Of a stretch of DNA of 46,301 bases, positions 35,699-43,399 are shown one piece after another. The position numbers and the translations under genes are program-made. Origin of the DNA: JBJGXI01 sp045635475 (GTDB lineage Bacteria > Bacillota > Bacilli > Bacillales > Amphibacillaceae). The notes under the pieces are model-generated. The model made no database searches. It was not told where the DNA came from and was given only the letters and a program-made list of their open reading frames with translations. The first letter of the stretch is position 1; each line of letters starts with the position of its first letter. The stretch covers positions 1-46,301 of the forward strand of contig NZ_JBJGXI010000045.1 in assembly GCF_045635475.1 (NCBI RefSeq), written 5' to 3'.

Positions 35699-36660
35699 GG
35701 TACAAATCGTTAAATAACCATGACGTTGATAAAATTTGCAGGTTGTGGAATAAAGAAATTGGTGAAGAATTTCCAATCAGTACTTCCTTATTTAAGGAAT
35801 GTAGTGTAGAGGACGTAAATGTTGTTAAGGCAGGGTCGTTGGTCGCAATTGACGAAGAAACCGATCAAATAGTAGGTTTTATCGTGGCCAAGCGATTTCA
35901 GGATCAAAAGTGTGACGTTGCATTAGATCCTAACATTGGTTGGATTCAAGTGCTGCTTGTTGATCGTGAATATCGAAACAAAGGGATAGGTAGTACTTTG
36001 CTTGCTATGGCGGAGGACGCCTTGCAACAAACGGGAGTTCAACAGATGGATGTAGCAGGTAGTTTAAAACACTACTTTCCGGGCATTCCGACACAGTACA
36101 CGGATACGAAATCCTGGTTTGAAAAAAAAGGGTATATACCTGCTCAACCATGTTATGACCTGTTCAATGATTATAACGAGAAGGAAAAAATGCAACTTCC
36201 CAGCTTTAAAGATGTGACATTTCGATTGCTTGATCAGAGTGACCAAGGCGATTTATTATCCTTTTTACATCAAAACTTTCCTGGTAGATGGGAATATGAG
36301 GCTAAGCGCTATTTTGAAGATAATGGATCTGGACGTGAATTTGTTGGTGTATTTAAGGACAGTGAGATAATTGGATTTTGTCGTGTAAATGATTCGAAGT
36401 CCCCAACTGTTGGAGGCAACATCTTATGGTCGCTATTGTATGAGGATGAGTTAGGTGGTGTCGGACCACTTGGAATAGCTGATGATTATCGAGGTAATGG
36501 GTATGGTCTTGCTGTAGTAGAAGCGGGTATATTCTTCTTGCAATTACGTGGTATTGAAAAAGTTGTGATTGACTGGACATTAAAAACTGATTTTTACATG
36601 AAATTAGGCTTTACTATATGGAAGAGCTATAACCGATATTCAAAAAAACGCAGCGAATAA
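35695..36660 (+). CDS. Tandem-domain GNAT N-acetyltransferase
   Basis: Acyl-CoA-dependent acetyltransferase-like protein of 321 aa with two GNAT domains. The first (about 1-160) has the acetyl-CoA loop in LLVDREYRNKGIGSTLL; the second (about 175-318) has LGIADDYRGNGYGLAVVE. The ATG overlaps the stop codon of the oxidoreductase gene (ATGA). It closes the sulfatase-nitrilase operon. The acceptor is unknown; an amino sugar or amine released by the other enzymes is possible (inference). Confidence 0.83.
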   Translation: MRYKSLNNHDVDKICRLWNKEIGEEFPISTSLFKECSVEDVNVVKAGSLVAIDEETDQIVGFIVAKRFQDQKCDVALDPNIGWIQVLLVDREYRNKGIGSTLLAMAEDALQQTGVQQMDVAGSLKHYFPGIPTQYTDTKSWFEKKGYIPAQPCYDLFNDYNEKEKMQLPSFKDVTFRLLDQSDQGDLLSFLHQNFPGRWEYEAKRYFEDNGSGREFVGVFKDSEIIGFCRVNDSKSPTVGGNILWSLLYEDELGGVGPLGIADDYRGNGYGLAVVEAGIFFLQLRGIEKVVIDWTLKTDFYMKLGFTIWKSYNRYSKKRSE

Positions 36661-36663
36661 TAA

Positions 36664-36677
36664 TGAAAACGCTTTAT
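36664..36677. promoter_or_regulatory. Possible CcpA (cre) site
   Basis: TGAAAACGCTTTAT matches the cre consensus TGAAARCGYTTWCN except at the C, four bases after the GNAT stop codon and 20 bp before the dehydrogenase gene. It may mark the start of a separate, catabolite-controlled unit. Confidence 0.4.
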
Positions 36678-36697
36678 AAAATTAATTTTAAATACAA

Positions 36698-37705
36698 ATG
36701 GGGATGTATGAGTTGGACAAGAAGATTGTGCTGTTGCAAAGTAAACGTCAAATCAATAGGGTATTTACTACGAAGCACTTAGATCAACTCCGTGCTATGG
36801 GGGAGGTTGTGATGAATGGTGAACATAGGAATCCTGATGCTGAGAAGTTGAAGGAATTAATCAAAGATGCAAATATTGCAATCACTTCATGGGGATGTCC
36901 GAAGCTTACGAAGGAGATTCTAGATATGGCACCTAATCTAGAAGTAGTTCTGCATGCAGCAGGAACTGTCAAAGGAATTGTAACCCCTGAGTTGTGGGAG
37001 AGGGGCATTCGAGTATCAAGCGGTAGTACCGCTATGGGACAAGGGGTTGGAGAGACTGCGTTAGGAATGACGATAGCATCGTTAAAAGATATGTGGAGGC
37101 TTAATGAAAGTACAAAAAACGGTGAATGGAGTCTAGGGACAAATATAAGAGAAGTTTATGATGTCACCATTGGAGTGATTGGGGCAGGTAAGGCTGGTGG
37201 GCATTATATAAAGCTGCTACAAAGCTTTGACGTAGACGTGTTATTGTACGACCCTATAATAACCAAAGCACAGGCAAGTGCTATGGGAGCGATTAAGGTA
37301 GAGTTGGATGAACTATTAGGAAAATCCGATGTTGTATCTATTCATGCCCCGGACATACCCGCTACGTACAAAATGATCAATCAAGAAAAGCTAGCAATCA
37401 TGAAGGATGATGCGATTCTCATAAACACAGCTCGAGGAACCATTATAGATGAAGATGCCTTAGTGTCAGAGCTAAGTAAGGGAAGGTTATTTGCTTGTAT
37501 AGATGTGACAGATCCAGAACCGCCAGCGCCGGGTCACCCTTTTAGAACATTGCCAAATGTAGTATTAACACCTCACATTGCAGGTGCGATAACGAACGGA
37601 CTACATCGTCTAGCTCAATATGTCATTAATGAGATAAAATTGTTTGAAGCAGGTCAACAAATGGATGGAGAAGTAAAACAAGAAGATATGGATGTTATTG
37701 CATAA
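36698..37705 (+). CDS. D-2-hydroxyacid dehydrogenase family protein, second of two
   Basis: NAD-dependent oxidoreductase of up to 335 aa, paralogue of 22166-23176 (both have TSWGCPKLTKE or TGWGCPKFDKQ near residue 63). The cofactor fingerprint IGVIGAGKAGGHY is intact. Catalytic Arg lies in INTARGTI, Glu in DVTDPEPP and His in LTPHIAG. The ATG at 36698 has no clear ribosome site; a TTG at 36713, eight bases after GGGGA, may be the true start and would shorten the protein by five residues. It precedes the DUF1961 gene and the third sulfatase. It probably oxidises or reduces a sugar acid; the exact substrate cannot be inferred. Confidence 0.83.
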   Translation: MGMYELDKKIVLLQSKRQINRVFTTKHLDQLRAMGEVVMNGEHRNPDAEKLKELIKDANIAITSWGCPKLTKEILDMAPNLEVVLHAAGTVKGIVTPELWERGIRVSSGSTAMGQGVGETALGMTIASLKDMWRLNESTKNGEWSLGTNIREVYDVTIGVIGAGKAGGHYIKLLQSFDVDVLLYDPIITKAQASAMGAIKVELDELLGKSDVVSIHAPDIPATYKMINQEKLAIMKDDAILINTARGTIIDEDALVSELSKGRLFACIDVTDPEPPAPGHPFRTLPNVVLTPHIAGAITNGLHRLAQYVINEIKLFEAGQQMDGEVKQEDMDVIA

Positions 37706-37729
37706 CGAAGAATAAAGAGGGTGTACCAT

Positions 37730-38344
37730 ATGGAATATAAGAAGGAATTGTTGTACAAAAATTCATTTACATGTGATACTGGTGATTTTGTGCTCGAAGG
37801 AGAAGGGAAATACAAGATCTCGAATGGGAAATTGTTCCTTAACGATATAGAAGGTAAAGGTTTAACAGTATGGCTTAATAAAACTTTTCATGGAAACATC
37901 TATATAACTTATGTCACAGAGGCGTTAGAGCCGGAATTTGCAAACAATTTGAATTTATTTTTTATGGCTAAAACGTTAAATGATAAAAATATTCTGTCAG
38001 AAAAGCATAGTGGTAATTATGCAGCGTATCATCAGAACTGTAATACGTATATTTTTACATTCACTGGTGACGTTCCCGGCATTAAAAAGGCTATAGGTTG
38101 GTCTAGGCTAAGGAAAGACCCGGGTTTTGTTATTTTATCTGAAGAAGCAAGCTTGAAGGCGAAAGTAAGTAAGAAATACGTAATTGAAATTTCCGTATGT
38201 AACGGTGAAATAGAATGTAAGATTAATGGTCAGACTGTGCATAAGTATACTGATTCGAAGCCTTATACGAGTGGATCTATAGGGTTTCGAACGTGGAAAA
38301 CGCATTTAAGTGTAAAGAATTTTAGCGTGTATGCTTTGATATAG
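37730..38344 (+). CDS. YesU-like DUF1961 family protein
   Basis: Cytoplasmic protein of 204 aa, no signal peptide. The ATG at 37730 is preferred: AGAGGG lies eight bases before it, whereas the in-frame GTG at 37721 overlaps that site. It has a beta-sandwich pattern with GEGKYKISNGKLFL, NLFFMAKT, SGNYAAYHQNCNTYIFTF and a last strand GSIGFRTWKTHLSVKNFSVY, which resembles B. subtilis YesU and the concanavalin-like DUF1961 family as I recall it. That family has no established biochemical activity and occurs in rhamnogalacturonan and other polysaccharide loci. It sits between the hydroxyacid dehydrogenase and the third sulfatase, 65 bp before the latter. Confidence 0.7.
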   Translation: MEYKKELLYKNSFTCDTGDFVLEGEGKYKISNGKLFLNDIEGKGLTVWLNKTFHGNIYITYVTEALEPEFANNLNLFFMAKTLNDKNILSEKHSGNYAAYHQNCNTYIFTFTGDVPGIKKAIGWSRLRKDPGFVILSEEASLKAKVSKKYVIEISVCNGEIECKINGQTVHKYTDSKPYTSGSIGFRTWKTHLSVKNFSVYALI

Positions 38345-38409
38345 ATAAACAATCTATCTATCTGAAGAGATGGATGAAAGAATACTAATTATAAATAGGA
38401 GGCATTTAT

Positions 38410-39816
38410 ATGAGTATTAAAAATGATGAAAAAAGACCGAATATTATATTTATTATGAGTGATGACCATGCTGCACATGCGATGAGTTGTTATGGAAGTC
38501 GTATAAATAAGACGCCAAATATCGATCGAATTGCTGAAGAGGGGATCAGATTTGATAATTGTTTTTGTACCAATTCGATTTGTGCCCCGAGTAGGGCAAC
38601 GATATTAACCGGATTATACAATCATAAGAACGGTGTAAAGACGCTTCGAGACGATCTCGACGGACGACTTGAAAATTTCCCCAAGGTACTACAGAGGTCT
38701 GGATATGAAACTGCGATAGTAGGTAAGTGGCATTTAGGGCATGGAGATGTTCATGATCCAACAGGCTTTGATTATTGGAATGTACTTCCTGGTCAAGGAA
38801 ATTATTTTAATCCAACATTCATTGAAAACGGACAAGAAAAGCAGCATGAGGGCTATGTAACTGATATTACTACTGATATATCGATAGACTGGTTGAAGAA
38901 TAGGTCTAAAGAAGTCGCACCATTTATGTTAATGTGTCACCATAAAGCACCACATAGACCATGGTTACCTGATGAAAAGCACGCGGATATGTATGAAGAT
39001 GTAGATATTCCGGAGCCAGAGACATTTCATGATAATTATCAAAATCGTTCTAATGCAGCGAAAATTGCGGAAATGACAGTAGAGAATCATCTGACGAAAA
39101 AAGATTACAAGATTGATCCACCGGAAAACCTCTCTCCACAAGAATTAAAGAGTTGGAAGTATCAACGTTACATCAAAGATTATTTGCGATGTGTAGCATC
39201 CATTGATGATAATGTCGGACGGTTACTTGATTACCTTGATGAAGCCGGATTATCCGAGGATACAATGATCGTTTATACATCTGATCAAGGGTTCTTTCTA
39301 GGAGATCACGGATGGTACGATAAACGATTTATGTATGAAGAGTCATTACGAATGCCTTTTATCGTACGTTACCCAAGAAAAATTAAACCGGGTAGTGTTA
39401 CAGACGCTATCGCTATAAATGTCGACTTTGCGGAGACATTTATTGATTATGCAGGAGCCTCTATTCCTGAAACTATGCAAGGTAGAAGTTTGCTCCCAAT
39501 AATGGAAGGAGAAACTCCAGAGGATTGGCAAACATCTATGTACTATCGCTATTGGATGCATATGGCTCAACATGCTGTGACATCTCACTATGGTATAAGA
39601 ACAGAAAGATACAAGCTCATTTATTATTATGGAGAAGCATTGGATGCAACAGGAGCTATTGATGACCCACAACCACCAGAGTGGGAACTATTTGACCTAA
39701 AAAAGGACCCTCAAGAGTTGAACAATGTGTACGCTCATCCTAGATATCAAGAGACAGTAGAAGCATTAAAAACAGAACTTTATCAAATCAAAGAAAAAGT
39801 AGAAGACTTTGATTAA
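38410..39816 (+). CDS. Sulfatase (type I, formylglycine-dependent), third of three
   Basis: Cytoplasmic sulfate-ester hydrolase of 468 aa. It carries NIIFIMSDDHAAHAMSCYG (metal-binding Asp18-Asp19), the signature CAPSRATILTGLYNHKNG with Cys58 as formylglycine precursor, GKWHLGHG and TSDQGFFLGDHGWYDKRFMYEES, a set typical of the iduronate/choline-sulfatase-like branch. No signal peptide. The ATG follows AGGAGG. It is the best-conserved of the three sulfatases. Gap to the next gene holds operator site 5. The substrate may be a 2-O- or 6-O-sulfated sugar, but this cannot be fixed from sequence. Confidence 0.95.
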   Translation: MSIKNDEKRPNIIFIMSDDHAAHAMSCYGSRINKTPNIDRIAEEGIRFDNCFCTNSICAPSRATILTGLYNHKNGVKTLRDDLDGRLENFPKVLQRSGYETAIVGKWHLGHGDVHDPTGFDYWNVLPGQGNYFNPTFIENGQEKQHEGYVTDITTDISIDWLKNRSKEVAPFMLMCHHKAPHRPWLPDEKHADMYEDVDIPEPETFHDNYQNRSNAAKIAEMTVENHLTKKDYKIDPPENLSPQELKSWKYQRYIKDYLRCVASIDDNVGRLLDYLDEAGLSEDTMIVYTSDQGFFLGDHGWYDKRFMYEESLRMPFIVRYPRKIKPGSVTDAIAINVDFAETFIDYAGASIPETMQGRSLLPIMEGETPEDWQTSMYYRYWMHMAQHAVTSHYGIRTERYKLIYYYGEALDATGAIDDPQPPEWELFDLKKDPQELNNVYAHPRYQETVEALKTELYQIKEKVEDFD

Positions 39817-39963
39817 AGCAGAGTGTCAAAAGTGCCCAATGATAAACAGAGGATACGATTTTTAAAAGAGACTCTATCATAGACAATTTGAAGTTTTGCG
39901 AGGTAGTAAATGATCGTTACTAATTCAAATAGCGTATTTTGAACACTTTTATTTATGAACATT

Positions 39964-40010
39964 AAAAGACGTTTTAAAGACTTGTCTTTTAATGGTACCT
40001 AAAGTAGGAT
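39964..40010 (+). promoter_or_regulatory. Conserved operator, site 5, overlapping the epimerase-operon promoter
   Basis: AAAAGAC, seven bases, AGACTTGTCTTT (39964-39989) is a full match. TTGTCT (39982-39987) lies exactly 17 bp before TAGGAT (40005-40010), a fair -10 box. The epimerase start codon follows 34 bp later. Confidence 0.75.
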
Positions 40011-40044
40011 AGGAATAGGTACTATTTTTTTACAGGGGGAGAAA

Positions 40045-41067
40045 ATGATGATGAGGACTATTGAAGAGTTAGAAACTAAGTTGACAGAACCTTCTAAAAA
40101 TTTAGTTGATGATATTGCTAAGTTAGATGGAGATATTATTATTCTTGGGGTAGGAGGGAAAATGGGTCCGAGTTTAGCAAAACTTGCTAAAAAAGCAATT
40201 GACCAAGCTGGTATTAGTAAACGTGTTATTGGTGTATCTCGTTTTTCGTCTGAAGAAGTGAGAGTAGATTTAGAAAACCATGGAGTGGAAACTATCGTTG
40301 CCGATCTTCTTAATGAAGAGGAGCTTAAGCAACTTCCCGAAGTTAAAAATGTCATTTATATGGCGGGAACGAAATTTGGAACATCTGGACGAGAGTATTT
40401 TACTTGGGCAATGAATACCTACTTACCGGGGCGGGTTGCAAATAAGTATCGTAATTCTCGTATTGTATCCTTTTCTACAGGGAATGTATACCCGCTTACG
40501 CCAGTTTTCTTTGGCGGTGCTTCAGAAGATCAATCGCCAGGGCCAATTGGGGAATATGCACAATCTTGCTTAGGGCGTGAACGCATATTCGAACATTTTT
40601 CTCATCAATATAACATTCCTTTAGTTCAATTTAGACTCTGTTATGCAATTGACATGCGATACGGGGTGTTATTGGAAATTGCCAATGCTGTGAAAGACAA
40701 AAAGCCAATTGACTTACACATGGGTCATGTCAATGTAATTTGGCAAGGCGATGCAAATGAAATGGCAATCCGATCTCTAGGTATTTGCGAAAATCCTCCA
40801 CGTATATTAAATGTTACAGGTCCTGAAACGGTATCGGTTCGCTGGCTCGCAAAAGAATTTGGTGAATTGTTAAACGTTGAACCAGTATTTGTAGGCGAAG
40901 AGCAAGATACAGCTTTATTAAATAATGCTTCTGAATCACACCGCTTGTTCGGTTATCCAAGTGTTAGTTTAAGAGAGATGATTGAGTGGACTGGAAGTTG
41001 GGTGAAAGATGGCGGGGCAACATTAAATAAACCTACGCATTTCCAAGAAAGAAAAGGAGAGTTTTAA
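40045..41067 (+). CDS. NAD-dependent epimerase/dehydratase family protein
   Basis: Extended short-chain dehydrogenase of 340 aa acting on a sugar or sugar acid. The nucleotide fingerprint is ILGVGGKMGPSLAKLA (about 34-49), VIYMAGTKFG follows the fourth strand, the Ser is in SFSTGNVYP and the YxxxK-like site appears as EYAQSCLGRE, where the Lys is replaced by Gly or Leu, so catalysis may be changed. Three ATG codons in a row (40045, 40048, 40051) follow GGGGGAGAA; the first is used here. The next gene starts one base after the stop. It heads an apparent six-gene operon under operator site 5. Confidence 0.82.
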   Translation: MMMRTIEELETKLTEPSKNLVDDIAKLDGDIIILGVGGKMGPSLAKLAKKAIDQAGISKRVIGVSRFSSEEVRVDLENHGVETIVADLLNEEELKQLPEVKNVIYMAGTKFGTSGREYFTWAMNTYLPGRVANKYRNSRIVSFSTGNVYPLTPVFFGGASEDQSPGPIGEYAQSCLGRERIFEHFSHQYNIPLVQFRLCYAIDMRYGVLLEIANAVKDKKPIDLHMGHVNVIWQGDANEMAIRSLGICENPPRILNVTGPETVSVRWLAKEFGELLNVEPVFVGEEQDTALLNNASESHRLFGYPSVSLREMIEWTGSWVKDGGATLNKPTHFQERKGEF

Positions 41068-41068
41068 T

Positions 41069-42136
41069 ATGTCTGCAAACCTATTAGACTCCGATAAAAA
41101 GAAACTGTTAAATGAAGGTACCGTCATTCCTGCCCACCCTTTAGCATTAGATGAATCACGTAGATTAGATGAACGTCATCAACGAGCGTTAACGCGATAT
41201 TATATGGATGCTGGAGCAGGGGGCATTGCAGTTGGTGTTCATTCGACACAATTTGAAATTAGAGATCCAGAAGTTAATTTACTTGAGCCAGTATTACGAA
41301 TGGCTGCTGAAGAGGTGGAAAATGCAAACCTTTCTCGTCCGTTTATAAAGATTGCAGGGATATGTGGCCCAACGGAACAGGCAATTTCTGAAGCGAAACT
41401 AGCGGCAGATCTTGGATACGATCTTGGACTTGTGAGTATGGGTGGGTTGCAAGATTGGTCAGAAGAACAATTGATTCAACGAGTGGAAGAAATTGCATCG
41501 ATCATTCCTGTCTTTGGTTTTTATCTGCAACCATCAGTTGGCGGTAGAATACTAAGTTATGAGTTTTGGAAGGCATTTGCAGACATTCCTGGTGTAATGG
41601 CAATAAAAATGGCTCCTTTTAATCGTTATCAAACGATAGATGTAGTGAGAGCGGTTTGTCATTCTAGCCGAAGAGATGACATCGTATTATACACAGGTAA
41701 TGATGATAATATTGTTGCTGATTTACTTACTACTTTCAATATAAACGTTAACGGTGAGATCATTAGCAAAGAGATTGTCGGTGGTTTGCTCGGACATTGG
41801 GCTTGTTGGACAAAAAAGGCAGTAGATTTATTTGAAGAAATAAAAAAAGCACGAAAAAACAAAGAATATATTCCTGCCGAATTACTTAGCAGGAATATTG
41901 AAGTAACCGATTCTAACGCAGCGTTTTTTGATCCAGCACACCATTTTGAAGGGTGTATTCCTGGAATACATGAAGTATTGCGAAGGCAAGGACTCCTACA
42001 AGGACGTTGGTGCCTCAATCCTAATGAAGAATTATCTCCCGGACAGTTGGAAGAAATAGAACGAGTTTATAATGATTATCCGCACTTGAATGATGATAAT
42101 TTTGTAAGAGATAATCTCGCAAAGTGGCTGTCCTAA
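41069..42136 (+). CDS. Dihydrodipicolinate synthase/N-acetylneuraminate lyase family protein
   Basis: Class I aldolase-type lyase of 355 aa, longer than typical DapA (about 290 aa). A TIM barrel opens with GTVIPAHPLALDESRRLDE; Tyr152 in FGFYLQPSVGG fits the family's catalytic tyrosine and Lys180 in VMAIKMAPF the Schiff-base lysine. The C-terminal helical extension (about 265-355) is unusual. The ATG follows AAAGGAGAG. Its coupling with the epimerase suggests cleavage of a keto-acid sugar (for instance a 2-keto-3-deoxy acid) to pyruvate and an aldehyde. Lysine synthesis is unlikely in this context (inference). Confidence 0.83.
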   Translation: MSANLLDSDKKKLLNEGTVIPAHPLALDESRRLDERHQRALTRYYMDAGAGGIAVGVHSTQFEIRDPEVNLLEPVLRMAAEEVENANLSRPFIKIAGICGPTEQAISEAKLAADLGYDLGLVSMGGLQDWSEEQLIQRVEEIASIIPVFGFYLQPSVGGRILSYEFWKAFADIPGVMAIKMAPFNRYQTIDVVRAVCHSSRRDDIVLYTGNDDNIVADLLTTFNINVNGEIISKEIVGGLLGHWACWTKKAVDLFEEIKKARKNKEYIPAELLSRNIEVTDSNAAFFDPAHHFEGCIPGIHEVLRRQGLLQGRWCLNPNEELSPGQLEEIERVYNDYPHLNDDNFVRDNLAKWLS

Positions 42137-42170
42137 CCTTTTGGTAGAAAGCACGAGGGAGGAATGTGAA

Positions 42171-43373
42171 TTGACATTAATGAATCAATCTGAAGAAATC
42201 ATAAATCAAACGTCAAATTTTGGTGCTAACAACTATCATCCGCTTCCGATTGTCATCTCAGAAGCGGATGGCGCCTGGGTAAAAGACCCAGAAGGCAATC
42301 GATATATGGATATGTTAAGTGCATATTCAGCAGTGAATCAGGGGCACAGACATCCTAAAATTATAGAGGCATTAAAAAAACAGGCAGATCGCGTTACATT
42401 AACATCTCGTGCCTTTCATAACGATCAGCTTGCTCCATTCTACCAAAAAGTAGCAACATTAACGGAAAAAGATATGGTTCTTCCGATGAATACAGGTGCA
42501 GAAGCAGTGGAAACAGCTGTGAAGGCAGCGAGAAGATGGGCCTATGATAAGAAAGGTGTATTACAAGATCATGCAGAAATTATTGCGTGTGAAGGCAATT
42601 TTCACGGGAGAACGATGACAGCAGTATCCTTGTCAACGGATCTAGATAACAAGCGATCTTTTGGTCCAATGCTACCAGGTATTAAAATAATCCCTTATGG
42701 TGACATTGAAGCATTGAAAGCTGCTATCACTCCAAATACTGCAGCTTTTCTAATTGAACCAATCCAGGGTGAGGCTGGTGTTATTATTCCACCAGAAGGA
42801 TTCCTAAAAGAAGCAAATAAAATATGTAAACAAGAAAATGTCCTGTTTATTGCTGATGAGATACAATCAGGGCTTGGACGTTCGGGTAAACTGTTTGCTT
42901 GTGATTGGGAGCAGGTAAAGCCTGATATGTATATACTAGGAAAAGCGCTCGGTGGAGGTGTGATGCCGATATCTTGCGTTGTTGCTAATAAGGATGTTTT
43001 AGGCGTGTTTAATCCAGGGTCACACGGTTCGACATTTGGAGGAAACCCTCTTGCATGTGCCGTTGCAGTTGCTTCACTACAAGTGATCGAACAGGAACAG
43101 TTAGTTGAACGTTCGTTAAAGCTGGGAAACTATCTAATTAGCAAATTGAATGAGATAAAAAACCCTATGATTAAAGAAGTGCGTGGTAGAGGTTTATTTG
43201 TTGGTGTCGAATTACATGAACCTGCACGGCCTTATTGTGAAAAACTAAAAGAAAAGGGTCTTCTTTGCAAAGAGACACACGAAAATGTAATACGCTTTGC
43301 ACCTCCACTTGTCATAGCACAAGAGGATCTTGACTGGGCTATTAATAAGATTATTCAAGTGCTATCCAAATAA
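42171..43373 (+). CDS. rocD: Ornithine aminotransferase
   Basis: PLP enzyme of 400 aa that converts ornithine and 2-oxoglutarate to glutamate semialdehyde and glutamate. It is very similar to B. subtilis RocD over the whole length (NQTSNFGANNYHPLPIVISE at the start, MNTGAEAVETAVKAARRWAY, LFIADEIQSGLGRSGKLF). Lys258 in YILGKALGGG is the PLP lysine. The TTG at 42171 is chosen because GAGGGAGG ends eight bases before it and the first residues then match RocD; the frame is open from a TTG at 42141. It lies 34 bp after the DapA-family gene, outside the usual rocDEF context. Confidence 0.92.
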   Translation: MTLMNQSEEIINQTSNFGANNYHPLPIVISEADGAWVKDPEGNRYMDMLSAYSAVNQGHRHPKIIEALKKQADRVTLTSRAFHNDQLAPFYQKVATLTEKDMVLPMNTGAEAVETAVKAARRWAYDKKGVLQDHAEIIACEGNFHGRTMTAVSLSTDLDNKRSFGPMLPGIKIIPYGDIEALKAAITPNTAAFLIEPIQGEAGVIIPPEGFLKEANKICKQENVLFIADEIQSGLGRSGKLFACDWEQVKPDMYILGKALGGGVMPISCVVANKDVLGVFNPGSHGSTFGGNPLACAVAVASLQVIEQEQLVERSLKLGNYLISKLNEIKNPMIKEVRGRGLFVGVELHEPARPYCEKLKEKGLLCKETHENVIRFAPPLVIAQEDLDWAINKIIQVLSK

Positions 43374-43399
43374 CTCAGATCGCTAGGAGGAGTGATTTT

